Position numbers and translations under genes: made by a program
The notes under the pieces: generated by a model
Seen by the model: only the letters and a program-made list of their open reading frames with translations
What the model was told of the DNA's origin: nothing
The model's database searches: none
Source of the DNA: Planctomycetota bacterium
Lineage (GTDB): Bacteria; Planctomycetota; Phycisphaerae; Phycisphaerales; SM1A02
Direction: 5' to 3'
Assembly: GCA_022566535.1 (NCBI GenBank)
Contig: JADFIR010000006.1
Coordinates: 1-64,000, forward strand
Length of the DNA: 64,000 nt
Shown: positions 44,507 to 53,137 of the stretch, piece after piece
Numbering within the stretch: the stretch's first letter is position 1
Layout of the letters: each line of letters opens with the position of its first letter

Positions 44507-45004
44507 CGGTTCGCCATGGCGGATGTTATGACGCTCGATGTACGCAGCCGTCTTCGACCATACCTGGTCGTCGAACATGAACGAGCGCCATTTACCTTTG
44601 CACCATACCGGCCCCTGGTGATTCGTCTCGCGCCGGATCGCCTTGGTTGTTCGATCCTTGATCCATTTCACCGTGTTATCGATATCGCACCTCGTGTAAG
44701 TCAATAAGAGATGCGAATGCGTCGGCTCCACCGACGCCGCGGCAATGGACCAGTCTGAAGCGCTTTCACACCGCCTGACCGTTTCGACCACGATCTGGAT
44801 CATCGCGTCATCCAGCCGCACCGGAGCGTGCCTCATGCGCTCCTGGGCCATGCGCTTGCGCACAGGATCGCCATCGTGCACTGTGTGCGGCTGGGAATAT
44901 CCGATCTGTTCATCCCACGCCTCGGACCACGACCCGCGATCATCACCGGGCAACCACAACCCATAACCGGCGATCACGATGTGATATCCGATCGTGCTTG
45001 GCAT
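44474..45004 (-). CDS. REP-associated tyrosine transposase (RAYT, Y1 family)
   Basis: 176 residues from ATG 45004. The N-terminal GYHIVIAGYGLWLPGDDRGSW and the HUH-type motif PTHSHLLLTY (HSH at 96-98), then AYIERHNIRHG with the probable catalytic Tyr, identify the Y1/RAYT family. It would nick at REP hairpins and disperse them. It is flanked by inverted REPs: 44453-44471 at the 3' end and 45035-45053 at the 5' end, and a 93-bp fragment of its own 3' end recurs 800 bp away. All motifs are intact, so it may be active. Confidence 0.85.
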   Translation of the reverse strand: MPSTIGYHIVIAGYGLWLPGDDRGSWSEAWDEQIGYSQPHTVHDGDPVRKRMAQERMRHAPVRLDDAMIQIVVETVRRCESASDWSIAAASVEPTHSHLLLTYTRCDIDNTVKWIKDRTTKAIRRETNHQGPVWCKGKWRSFMFDDQVWSKTAAYIERHNIRHGEPAQPYPIITTP

Positions 45005-45034
45005 CACCGCATCCTACCGTTCCAATCAAAAAAG

Positions 45035-45053
45035 CCGCGACCGGTGGTCGCGG
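45035..45053 (-). repeat. REP palindrome upstream of the intact RAYT
   Basis: CCGCGACC-ggt-GGTCGCGG, in inverted orientation relative to the REP at 44453, judged by flanking AAAGC and GTTCTTC. 31 bp before the RAYT start codon. Confidence 0.75.
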
Positions 45054-45210
45054 TTCTTCTGCGCCCGCCGCCGGACCGTCCTTCCTCTCCCTTCGCAGAG
45101 TGGCGGTGCGCACAGCGCACCCTACGCATTGCCGGCAGCGGCGACGGGAATGGCGGCCACCGCACGTCGGGCAGTGGATGCGGGCGATGGGCGACGTGAA
45201 AAGGCGGCAC

Positions 45211-45303
45211 GGCCGACACGGGGAATGAAAACCACCGGCGAGACCAAGACCGCGACCAGCGGTCGCGGCTTTATGGGGTCGTGATGAATGGGTACGGCTG
45301 CGC
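45211..45303 (+). repeat. 93-bp direct repeat, copy 2 (RAYT tail remnant)
   Basis: Contains the REP palindrome at 45252-45270 and, on the minus strand, codons for AQPYPFITTP plus stop, equal to the RAYT C terminus AQPYPIITTP with one change. No remaining RAYT body is attached. Confidence 0.85.
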
Positions 45304-45315
45304 GAGCCGCCACAG

Positions 45316-45714
45316 CTATCGGCCTTTACCTTTGCCTTTACCCTTACCCCGACCTTTCTTGGGGCCGCCTTTGCGGTGATGAGCATACGGCGTGTCGGAA
45401 TCGAACTCGACCGAGACGCCGCCGGATAGATCAACCGTGATGTGGTCCGGCAGGCGCGCCCCGAGCTTCCAGTTTCCGCCTTCAATCCAGAAGTACAATC
45501 CGCGGTCCGCGGCGTAATACACCTGTGCATCGGGGTAGTAGCGGTATTGGAATTTGTTGCGATACCCGTGCGCGGGGGCGTGCGCCGGCGGCCCGTGCCC
45601 GACGTTGTGGGCCGGAGCCGAATGTGGTCCGGAACGGGTAACATGCACGCCCGTACAGCCGACCGAGGCCAGAGCAACAATGCTGAGCAACGCGATACCG
45701 CGATGAATCCTCAT
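45316..45714 (-). CDS. Predicted lipoprotein with basic Gly-Lys tail
   Basis: 132 residues from ATG 45714 with AGGAG upstream. The lipobox is LSIVALASVGC, so export and lipidation at Cys22-type position are likely. The middle is His/Pro-rich, then QYRYYPDAQVYYAADRGLYFWIEGGNWKLG suggests a small beta domain, and the end is GKGKGKGKGR. Small lipoproteins of this kind are often metal- or envelope-related, but the function is unknown. Confidence 0.65.
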   Translation of the reverse strand: MRIHRGIALLSIVALASVGCTGVHVTRSGPHSAPAHNVGHGPPAHAPAHGYRNKFQYRYYPDAQVYYAADRGLYFWIEGGNWKLGARLPDHITVDLSGGVSVEFDSDTPYAHHRKGGPKKGRGKGKGKGKGR

Positions 45715-45791
45715 ACCAGATCTCCTGTGCAGTACCAGCAAGCAACAGCCCGCGACAAGTATCCTCTCCACCGGAGGAGATACTGCGGCAT

Positions 45792-46679
45792 CTAGCCCGT
45801 CGTGTCAACCTGCGGCTCGCCGCCGCCTAATTGGTTGTAGATCTCCATAAAATTGGCATAGGCAGCGCCGTTGCCCGGGGCGGGCGCGGGATCGGAAAGC
45901 TGCGACACCGATTCGACCGTTTCGATCAGGTCGGTCAACGCCTGGGCAAACATGCTAGCCAGAGCAGCGAACGCGTCATCCAGCGCATTAGGTATCGGTT
46001 CCACGACTGGCGACAGCAGGACGACGTCATCGCCGGCACCCCCAACCTGGTTATCCACCTTGACTGGCTCAACTGGGGCCGTGGTAACCTTCGCATCGCG
46101 GCCATCCGTCAAGCTTTGTGTGCTCAGTGTGGGCGTTTCGGCAACCGGACCCGTCGCGTCTTCGATTGGGTCAAAGAGCTCGCGCAGTTGATCGACCAGC
46201 GCATCGAATGCGGCCTGGATGCTCGCGGCCACGTCGTCAACGGTGATCGAGCCTTCGGAACCCGCCGTCTCCACCGCGGACTGCACCGACGCTTCGAAGT
46301 CGGCGATCAGGTTCTCAGCCGCGCCCGCGGCGCCGTCATCGCCGCCCAGCGTCGCAACAAGACTGGCGGCCTCGCCGGCCACCGATTGAATCAGTGAGTC
46401 GGCGCCGGATTGAAGTTGCTCAGCCGTCCTCTGCCCGGCTCGCTGGGCAAGCTCATCGTAGAAGTTGATCCGCAGCCGAACGTCGGCGACCCCTTTGAAG
46501 TGTCCCGCTTCGAGAAGTCGAATCACACCCGGCGCGTTATCGGTCGTCGCCGGGCCGGTTTTCTCGTCGCGAGTTTCCGCCTCTTCCGCCAGCGTGCGAT
46601 CGGGGCCAGCCGGGCGAGCATGGGCCGGCGGGACGTGAGGCTGAAGCTGAGGAGAAAGGATAGTCGGTGATACATACAT
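45792..46679 (-). CDS. Hypothetical Ala/Asp-rich protein
   Basis: 295 residues, no signal peptide seen. LLEAGHFKGVADVRLRINFYDELAQ near residue 55 is the most conserved-looking segment; the rest is low-complexity acidic sequence with helical heptads. Not recognised. It precedes the lipoprotein gene on the same strand by about 80 bp. Confidence 0.55.
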   Translation of the reverse strand: MYVSPTILSPQLQPHVPPAHARPAGPDRTLAEEAETRDEKTGPATTDNAPGVIRLLEAGHFKGVADVRLRINFYDELAQRAGQRTAEQLQSGADSLIQSVAGEAASLVATLGGDDGAAGAAENLIADFEASVQSAVETAGSEGSITVDDVAASIQAAFDALVDQLRELFDPIEDATGPVAETPTLSTQSLTDGRDAKVTTAPVEPVKVDNQVGGAGDDVVLLSPVVEPIPNALDDAFAALASMFAQALTDLIETVESVSQLSDPAPAPGNGAAYANFMEIYNQLGGGEPQVDTTG

Positions 46680-46882
46680 GGGATCAACCTTCCATCAAAT
46701 CCGGGAGTGTTGCGGGTGGGCGGCGCGCCTACCACGTATGCCCATTTATCGTCTGGCTCATCTCGGCGCTTTGGTCAAATTCAGAGGATTGTATGAGGTC
46801 CAGCGACAGGGATCCGCGGGCGCTGCGGTCGCGTGCGTTTCTTCGACCGGTCCCTGTGCTCGGCTCTATCGAGAGTCGATGG

Positions 46883-47128
46883 TCACGTCCCCGGCTCACT
46901 GCGCGCCAACGATTCTCGAAGCCTGAGATTATCCCAAACCGTCGAGAGCAAGGAGTAGATCGCCTGTAAGTGCTTTTCGAACTGACCGCCACGAGCTTGA
47001 TCAAGCATTGTAGAGGTCCTCTCCAGGGCAACCCACGTCTGGCTCTCGTTCAACGTCCCGGCCAGGAGTCCATCGCGAAGACGCTCAAGCTCCGCCCGCA
47101 GTATTCCCATGTCTGCTTGCGTAGGCAC
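46883..47128 (-). CDS. Small hypothetical helical protein
   Basis: 81 residues, start GTG 47128 with GGAG seven bases upstream (ATG 47110 is an alternative). Entirely helical (ILRAELERLRDGLLAGTLNES, FEKHLQAIYSLLSTVWDNLRL). Same strand as the previous two genes, 200 bp away. No family recognised. Confidence 0.5.
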   Translation of the reverse strand: MPTQADMGILRAELERLRDGLLAGTLNESQTWVALERTSTMLDQARGGQFEKHLQAIYSLLSTVWDNLRLRESLARSEPGT

Positions 47129-47334
47129 CGCTCATCTCCAGACCGTTACGAGGACGCCTCCGTCCCGATAACACAAGTGTACGAAACAAACTGGCGCAAT
47201 GGACATGGGCTACGAGGTTCAGCCCGGCTGGATGAGGATTGTGCGGGTCAGGGTATTCGGGCAAGCCGTCCCGCAATCGACGTGTGAAAATCGATGGCGT
47301 CCACACTGTTCGCTTTGGACGTGATCAGCGCCGC

Positions 47335-47898
47335 TCACGATCGTTGCTCAAACAGGTCGTATTCGCCGTGGTAGGTCACCCCTAGGCAGTTGTTGAAGAG
47401 GTTGAGCATGTTGATAAACCCGATCAGGAAGGTCAGCTCGACGATCTCCGGCTCGCTGAAGTCAGCTTTGAGTCGGTCGAACAACTCATTGGGGATCCGG
47501 TTGGAGTCGGCCATGGCGGCCCGGGTGTAATCCAGGGCGAGACGTTCTCGTTGGGTCAGCGAATCGGGATCATCGAGAGCCTTCAGGGGGTCGTCGGATA
47601 TACCCAGCATCTTCGCCACCACCACGTGCGAGTCCGTGCAGAACTGGCACGCATTGGCTCGCGAGGCCTCGATGATGACCAGCTCTTTGACCGAGCGCTC
47701 CAGTAGCCCGCCCGGGTAGACGCACGAGCCGAACTCCCCGAAGGCGGCGAGGATTTCCGGGCGAAGAGCGATGGCCTGGATCATCTCGACGGGCAGCCGG
47801 CCGCGCTCAACCAGCGCGCAGCTTTCGGCGAAGTCCGGCCGGTCCTTAACCGGCTCGAACGCGGCGCGAAGCTGCTGGGGAGTCACCGTCACACGCAT
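47335..47898 (-). CDS. Carboxymuconolactone decarboxylase / AhpD-like protein
   Basis: 187 residues from ATG 47898 with AAGGA upstream. The motif VKELVIIEASRANACQFCTDSH holds the Glu, CXXC and His of AhpD-type peroxidase domains. The helical bundle is complete (LALDYTRAAM, ELTFLIGFINMLNLFNNCLG). A role in peroxide detoxification is likely, with donor unknown. Confidence 0.85.
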   Translation of the reverse strand: MRVTVTPQQLRAAFEPVKDRPDFAESCALVERGRLPVEMIQAIALRPEILAAFGEFGSCVYPGGLLERSVKELVIIEASRANACQFCTDSHVVVAKMLGISDDPLKALDDPDSLTQRERLALDYTRAAMADSNRIPNELFDRLKADFSEPEIVELTFLIGFINMLNLFNNCLGVTYHGEYDLFEQRS

Positions 47899-48025
47899 GG
47901 CTTGTTCCTTGGTTGAATTGATCTGTGGATGAACCATGGTACCGGCAAATCTATTTGCCGCCGCCGCACCGCCACAGTATTATCGCTCCCCGTGTCAACC
48001 GTCCTCGCCGCCGGGAGCCTCAGCC

Positions 48026-48547
48026 ATGAACTGTCCGAACTGCACGAGCGAACTCAAAAGCATCCAGTATGAAGGTATAACGATCGAGACCTGCCCCGGC
48101 TGCGGAGGCGAGTGGCTGGATGCCGACGAGCTGGGACATATCGTTCGCATCCGGGAGGTGCGCTTCAGCGATGAGGAGCGTCGCGCCATCGACGCCACAG
48201 CCAAGATTCCCGGCATTCCCTCGCAGGAGATCGAGCGGGACGTGACATGCCCCAAATGTGGCAGTGCGACCGGCCCGATCAACTACGGCGCCGATACCGG
48301 CATCATCATCGACCGCTGCGGGCAGTGCCACGGCATCTGGCTCGACGCTGATGAGCTGGAGAAGATCCAGATGCTCGTCGAAACCTGGAAGGATAACCTG
48401 CCCGAGGACCTCAAGAAGTACGCCCCGCACCTGCGAAAGGTCGCCCAAGAGCTTGACCGCGCCGATGACGTCACCGTCTCGCGCCTGCCGGGGGTCGGCA
48501 GCTACATCAACGCCGTGGTCAACGGCATCCTCGATGTCACTGGGTGA
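48026..48547 (+). CDS. Zinc-ribbon (zf-TFIIB-like) protein
   Basis: 173 residues with two ribbons: CPNCTSEL...CPGCGGEWLDADEL (about 3-42) and CPKCGS...CGQCHGIWLDADELEK (about 76-113). The WLDADEL signature defines the family. A helical tail follows. Function not known; precedes a LemA gene by about 200 bp, as often seen for envelope-related clusters. Confidence 0.85.
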   Translation: MNCPNCTSELKSIQYEGITIETCPGCGGEWLDADELGHIVRIREVRFSDEERRAIDATAKIPGIPSQEIERDVTCPKCGSATGPINYGADTGIIIDRCGQCHGIWLDADELEKIQMLVETWKDNLPEDLKKYAPHLRKVAQELDRADDVTVSRLPGVGSYINAVVNGILDVTG

Positions 48548-48746
48548 ATCAGCCGTCAACGGCTTGTTCGTCTGTGTAGGCCGGTGGGGCAAGACTACAG
48601 TCGTCCTGCGGGTGCGTCGAACCAGAATGTCCCCCCACCGGCAATATGAGACACGCAGCCGAATCGGCTTGCCAAATGGTGATCCTGCCCAGATGCTATC
48701 CAATGTAAAGAGGTGGCCCGGGCACCAAGAAGAGGAGGCAACTCGA

Positions 48747-49301
48747 ATGATTCCTACGCTCATCGTACTCGGCTTGCTGGTCGTCGCGGCGGTCTACGTC
48801 ATCGCCTTGTACAACCGCATCAAGCGCAAGCAGATCGCGGCTGACCAGTCCTGGTCAGACATCGACGTGCAATTGAAGCGCCGCTACAACCTGATCCCCA
48901 ACCTGGTGGAGACGGTCAAGGGATACGCGTCCCACGAGCGCGAAACGCTGGAGTCGGTCGTCAAAGCCCGCCAGCAGGCGATCGACGTCTCGGGTATCCC
49001 CAACCAGGCTCAGGCGGAGAACATGCTCAGCGGCGCTCTGAGGCAACTGTTTGCGCTGTCGGAACGCTATCCCGATCTGAAAGCGAACCAGAACTTCATG
49101 CAACTCCAAGAAGAGCTCGCCAGCACGGAGAACAAGATCGGATTCTCGCGCCAGCACTACAATCGCTCCGCCGCGCAATACAACGAAGCGATCGCATTGT
49201 TCCCAGCCAACATGATCGCCGGTATGTTCAACTTCAAGGACCTGGACTACTTCGAACTGGATGATGAAGCGCAGCGCGAGGCGCCAAAAGTGCAGTTCTA
49301 A
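48747..49301 (+). CDS. lemA: LemA family protein (copy 1)
   Basis: 184 residues from ATG 48747, preceded by GAGGAGG. One N-terminal membrane helix (LIVLGLLVVAAVYVIALYN), then the signature SWSDIDVQLKRRYNLIPNLVETVKGYASHERETLE and the ending FPANMIAGMFNFKDLDYFELD. Cytoplasmic-membrane protein with coiled-coil periplasmic or cytoplasmic domain; exact role unknown. It forms a set with HtpX-like, DUF-type and second LemA genes. Confidence 0.92.
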   Translation: MIPTLIVLGLLVVAAVYVIALYNRIKRKQIAADQSWSDIDVQLKRRYNLIPNLVETVKGYASHERETLESVVKARQQAIDVSGIPNQAQAENMLSGALRQLFALSERYPDLKANQNFMQLQEELASTENKIGFSRQHYNRSAAQYNEAIALFPANMIAGMFNFKDLDYFELDDEAQREAPKVQF

Positions 49302-49340
49302 GAAGGCATCAAGGGATCGAGGCATCGAGGCAAGAGGCGA

Positions 49341-49404
49341 AGCCGGGTCTGACGAGTCCCGACTTGTCGGGACGAGGAAGACCCGGGTCAGCATCAAGGC
49401 ATTA
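49341..49404 (+). repeat. Dispersed nested-palindrome repeat, copy 2
   Basis: AGCCGGGTCTGACGA, then GTCCCGAC-tt-GTCGGGAC, then GAGGAAGACCCGG and GTCAGCATCAAGGCATTA. Compare 17476-17537: same outer sequence, different but paired inner stem. 39 bp after the lemA stop. Confidence 0.75.
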
Positions 49405-49457
49405 GGCACGAGGCAGGAAGCATTGGGAGCATTCGCATCGCAGCGACGGAGGGATCG

Positions 49458-50504
49458 ATGAGCCAGGCTCCAACAACACCATCCGTCATCCATAGCGAGC
49501 GCGAGCGATTCGGCGCGCTGCCCGCCAACGTCACCTTCTACGATCTGATCCGGCGAAACAAGCGCAAGAGCGCGGTGCTGATGATGGGCATGGGTCTGTT
49601 GTTGGTCGCCCTGGGCGCGGTGCTCAGCGCCGCGCTGGCCCTCTACAGCACCGGCGGCGACTTGCCAAGCCTCTGGCCGTCGGTCGCGCTGGGGGCGGCG
49701 GCGGCGGCGATCGTCGCCATCATCGCGTCGGTGTGGAGTTTCTATGGCGGCTCGAACGCCATCCTCCGCATCGCCGGCGCCAAGCCGATCGAGAAGAAGG
49801 ACGACCCGCAACTGTTCAACGTGGTGGAAGAACTGGCCATCGCGGCCGGTCAACCCATGCCGCGGGTCTATCTCATCGACGACCCCGCCCCCAACGCGTT
49901 CGCCACCGGCCGTGATCCGGCCCACGGGACCGTGGCGATCACCACCGGCTTGCGCGAAAAACTCAGCCGTGATGAATTGGCCGGGGTCATGGCCCACGAG
50001 ATCAGCCATATCCGCCACTACGACATCCGGTTCGCCATGCTCATGGCCACGATGGTGGGTTTGATCGTCTTCGCCAGCGACGCCTTCTGGCGAGTCATGT
50101 GGTATGGAAGCTGGCACGGCACCGGGCGGCGCAGCGCCCGAGGCGGCGGCAAGGGCGCGGGCGCAGCCATCATTATCGTTCTCGTGATCGCGATCGTCCT
50201 GGCCATCGTCGCGCCCATGCTGGCCATGCTGATTCGCATGGCGGTCAGCCGACAGCGCGAATTCCTCGCCGATGCCGGGGCCGTCGAGTTGACCCGCTAT
50301 CCGCAAGGGATGATCGGTGCTCTCGAAAAGCTCGGCGCCTCGAAACAGCCACTCAAAGCCGCCAACCGCGCCACCGCCCATCTGTACATCGTCAACCCGC
50401 TCCGCAATGCGCTCAAGGGCAAGGGCCACGAGCTGTCGAGCGTGCTTCGAACCCACCCACCACTGCACGATCGTATCGCCCGCCTGCGAGCGCTGATCGA
50501 GTAG
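49458..50504 (+). CDS. htpX: HtpX-like M48 family zinc metalloprotease
   Basis: 348 residues. Two N-terminal membrane segments (AVLMMGMGLLLVALGAVLSAAL; ALGAAAAAIVAIIASVW), the zinc site HEISH (about 178-182) with the distal Glu in REFLADAGAVEL, and two more membrane segments between. Cleaves damaged membrane proteins in quality control. The adjacency to lemA is a known pairing in many bacteria. Confidence 0.88.
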   Translation: MSQAPTTPSVIHSERERFGALPANVTFYDLIRRNKRKSAVLMMGMGLLLVALGAVLSAALALYSTGGDLPSLWPSVALGAAAAAIVAIIASVWSFYGGSNAILRIAGAKPIEKKDDPQLFNVVEELAIAAGQPMPRVYLIDDPAPNAFATGRDPAHGTVAITTGLREKLSRDELAGVMAHEISHIRHYDIRFAMLMATMVGLIVFASDAFWRVMWYGSWHGTGRRSARGGGKGAGAAIIIVLVIAIVLAIVAPMLAMLIRMAVSRQREFLADAGAVELTRYPQGMIGALEKLGASKQPLKAANRATAHLYIVNPLRNALKGKGHELSSVLRTHPPLHDRIARLRALIE

Positions 50505-50507
50505 GCC

Positions 50508-51215
50508 ATGGCCGCTCTGCCGATCATCCTGATCGTCTTAGCGGTGCTCGCGATCGCGGTCGGTGTCTATCTCGCCCATCTGGCCGCAAAGCGACGCCGC
50601 GAAGTCCTGGCCGCGCTGGCCGGTGAGCTCGGCTGGCGATTCGATCCATCGAGAGATCGATCACACGATGACGAGTACGCTCACTTTGAGATCTTCCGCC
50701 ATGGCCACAGCCGCGCCGCCTACAACACGCTCTTCGGCAAGCTTGAAATCCACCGCCGAACGTGCACGGCCAAGATGGGCGATTTCACATACAAGATCAC
50801 GACCTCCACCGGCAAATCGACGCAAACCCGCACCTATCGGTTCAGTTATCTCATCGTGCATCTGCCGTTCGCCGGCGTCCCCGACCTTCTGATTCGCCGC
50901 GAAGGCATGTTCGACAAGCTCGCCGGAGTCTTCGGCTTCGACGACATTGACTTCGAGTCAGCCGAGTTCAGCAAGCGCTTCTACGTCAAGAGCCCCGACA
51001 AGCGCTTCGCCTACGACGTGATTCACCCTCGGATGATGGAGTTTCTCCTGGCCGGCGAGCCTCCAACGGTGGACATCGAAAGTGGGCGTTGCTGCCTCAG
51101 TGATGGCCGCCACCGCTGGTCGCCCGAGGAATTCGGCGCTACGCTGAGCTGGGTTATCGAGTTCTTCGACCGCTGGCCGGACCACGTCACCGCGGAGTTG
51201 CAGAGCCGAGGATAG
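50508..51215 (+). CDS. Membrane-anchored protein of unknown function
   Basis: 235 residues, starting 3 bp after htpX, so part of the same operon. One N-terminal membrane helix (LPIILIVLAVLAIAVGVYLAHLA), then a beta-rich domain (YNTLFGKLEIHRR...TRTYRFSYLIVHLPFAG) resembling the DUF3137 or related LemA-cluster proteins. The stop codon is immediately before a structured repeat. Confidence 0.65.
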   Translation: MAALPIILIVLAVLAIAVGVYLAHLAAKRRREVLAALAGELGWRFDPSRDRSHDDEYAHFEIFRHGHSRAAYNTLFGKLEIHRRTCTAKMGDFTYKITTSTGKSTQTRTYRFSYLIVHLPFAGVPDLLIRREGMFDKLAGVFGFDDIDFESAEFSKRFYVKSPDKRFAYDVIHPRMMEFLLAGEPPTVDIESGRCCLSDGRHRWSPEEFGATLSWVIEFFDRWPDHVTAELQSRG

Positions 51216-51216
51216 A

Positions 51217-51274
51217 CCAATAGCACCGGGTGGTAACCCGGTGTCCTCCCCGCATTACCATGCGGGGCTATTGG
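51217..51274. repeat. Three-way-junction repeat with complementary hairpin loops
   Basis: Outer stem CCAATAG/CTATTGG encloses CACCGGG-TGGTAA-CCCGGTG (51224-51243) and CCCCGCA-TTACCA-TGCGGGG (51248-51267). The loops TGGTAA and TTACCA are perfectly complementary. Starts 1 bp after the stop of the upstream gene. Confidence 0.85.
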
Positions 51275-51330
51275 AGGCCGGCACAGAATTGGAAACCGAT
51301 GACTGAAACGGTACGATCGACCACCGCCGC

Positions 51331-51903
51331 ATGCTTGCCACCCTCATTATCATCGGCTTGGTCCTGCTGCTGGGGCTTCAGTGGGTCATCGTCAACTACA
51401 ACCGCATGGCGAGGCTGCGGCAGCACATCCGCGAGAGCTGGTCGGATATCGACGTGGAGCTGCGCCGCCGTTATGAGCTGATTCCGAATCTCGTCGAGAC
51501 GGTCAAGGGCTACGCCGGGCATGAGCGAGAGACGCTGGAGCAGGTGATCACCCTGCGCAACAAGGCCGTCGCCAACACCGGCCCGGCCATTGCCCAGGCA
51601 GCGGATGAATCCGTGTTGCTTCTCGCGCTGAAGCGCCTGTTTGTTCTGGCTGAGCGGTATCCGGAGCTTCGTGCCGACGCTCATTTTCTTGCGTTGCAGG
51701 CGGAGCTGGCCAACACCGAGGATCGAATCGCCGCGGCCCGCCGGTTCTACAACGGCAACATTCGTGAGATGACCCAGTTGTGTGAGACGATCCCGACCAA
51801 CCTGCTTGCGTCGATGTTCGGGTTTATCGGCGGGGACTATTTCGAGCTTGACGGCGCCGCCGAGCGCGTGGTGCCACGGGTGGTGCCACGGGTGGGGATG
51901 TGA
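51331..51903 (+). CDS. lemA: LemA family protein (copy 2)
   Basis: 190 residues: N-terminal helix (LATLIIIGLVLLLGLQWVIVNYN), signature SWSDIDVELRRRYELIPNLVETVKGYAGHERETLE, and MFGFIGGDYFELD at the end. It shares about half its residues with the first copy. The tail carries a duplicated VVPR (VVPRVVPRVGM), caused by a 12-bp tandem repeat (GTGGTGCCACGG), and its 3' DNA recurs at 53080. Confidence 0.92.
   Translation: MLATLIIIGLVLLLGLQWVIVNYNRMARLRQHIRESWSDIDVELRRRYELIPNLVETVKGYAGHERETLEQVITLRNKAVANTGPAIAQAADESVLLLALKRLFVLAERYPELRADAHFLALQAELANTEDRIAAARRFYNGNIREMTQLCETIPTNLLASMFGFIGGDYFELDGAAERVVPRVVPRVGM
51850..51881 (+). repeat. 32-bp direct repeat, copy 1 (inside lemA)
   Basis: Starts GACGGCGCCGCCGAGCGCGT and is identical to 53080-53111. 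The two copies enclose the frameshifted PEP-CTERM gene. Confidence 0.85.
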
Positions 51904-52016
51904 TCGGCCGCCACAGGGTCAGCCGATCAATGCACAAGACGGCGCATAAAAAAGGACTGCCGCCGGCGATACATGCCACGACAGTCCTTCGTTGCTCAGT
52001 TGATCGCGTCTGACGC

Positions 52017-52650
52017 CTAAACGGTGCGTCGTCTGCGACGGGCGGCCAAGCCGGCCACGCCAAGCAATGCCAATACTCCGGGCACCGGAACGAGCGTGCC
52101 GTTCACCCGGAACGCCCCGCTCAGGAAGTCTTCTATCAGAGTCCAGTCACCGAGGTCCACTCGTTGCACGTGCGGGCTGAAATCGAGTTGATTGTTCCAG
52201 TTCCATGCCGCCGAGCCATCATTGATCGACGCGGTGACAAAGTACTGCTGGCCGTCCTGCAGGACGGTCGAGCCGCCGAACAGGGCAACAATCGGCGGAT
52301 TGTCTTGCCCGAACGTGCCCATTTGGTCCTATGACCGCAGAGTCGATCACGACTCCAGGCAGCCCGCCAACGGTGGTGTACACATCAATGAAAACTATGT
52401 TTTGACCGCTCGACAGACCAATGGCCATGTCGATGGAGTCAAGGAAGAAATCTCCGCCGCCGACGGTGAAGCCCATACCCTGATCGACATCGAAATCGAA
52501 CGGGGCGCCATCGCGCTCGTAAAACGCCCAACCCGTGCTGGTGATATACGAATCACCAGGACCGAAGTTATTGAAAATCACATCGCCCAGCGATGCACTG
52601 GTCAAACTCAGCGCGAACGCGCTGACCGCAATCAGTGTACATCTCTTCAT
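52017..52650 (-). pseudogene. PEP-CTERM-like exported protein, frameshifted
   Basis: Two overlapping frames together make a ~210-residue protein: signal peptide (TLIAVSAFALSLTSASLG), a choice-of-anchor-like beta domain (FNNFGPGDSYITSTGWAFYE; FFLDSIDMAIGLSSGQ; VFIDVYTTVGGLPGVVIDSAVIG) and, after a shift near 52322-52328, MGTFGQDNPPIVALFGGSTV, DGQQYFVTASI and the sorting tail VPVPGVLALLGVAGLAARRRRR. One base too many in a CCAAATGGG run explains the shift. It could be a genuine inactivating mutation or a sequencing error. Confidence 0.7.
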
Positions 52651-53079
52651 TTCTTAATCCTCGCCTTGAGTGAGAGAGCTTCCCTCGCTTTGAGGAAATC
52701 ATGCCTTTGTGCAGAGGCCAACTGCGGTTCGCATCGGGACAAACCGTCGCTGGCAACGCTACTCTCACTCTTGGATCGACCCGTCTATCACAGGCGAGTG
52801 GTCTGCCCATATTCTGACCGAACGGCTCCTTGAATGCAACAAAAAAGATCGGATTATCGCAAAGTAAGAAGAAAGGCCGCCCTCGACACTCCCGGGGCCG
52901 ATTCAATCCGAACAAAATGCAACCAGACGATGAGGCTGCGTTCCAGGAGCGCCGTCAGTCGATAAGCCCCAAAGGCTCTGTTTCCCCTCATCACCGCAAC
53001 TCGGTGTCTATGGCTAAACAACAAATCATCTCGACCGAATCCCTGTCACCGCAGGACGATGCGCCGCGTTCGACGCTGC

Positions 53080-53111
53080 GACGGCGCCGCCGAGCGCGTG
53101 GTGCCACGGGT
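53080..53111 (+). repeat. 32-bp direct repeat, copy 2
   Basis: Identical to 51850-51881. The flanking bases (GTTCGACGCTGC versus TTCGAGCTT) are also related. It is a non-coding echo of the lemA 3' end. Confidence 0.85.
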
Positions 53112-53137
53112 ACAGTTGTAATCCGCGGTGCGGATGA

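Noticed and set aside
48855-50468. 537-residue minus-strand frame antisense to lemA and htpX
   Set aside because: The sequence is His/Asp/Gly-rich antisense of well-supported genes, and no family features are visible.
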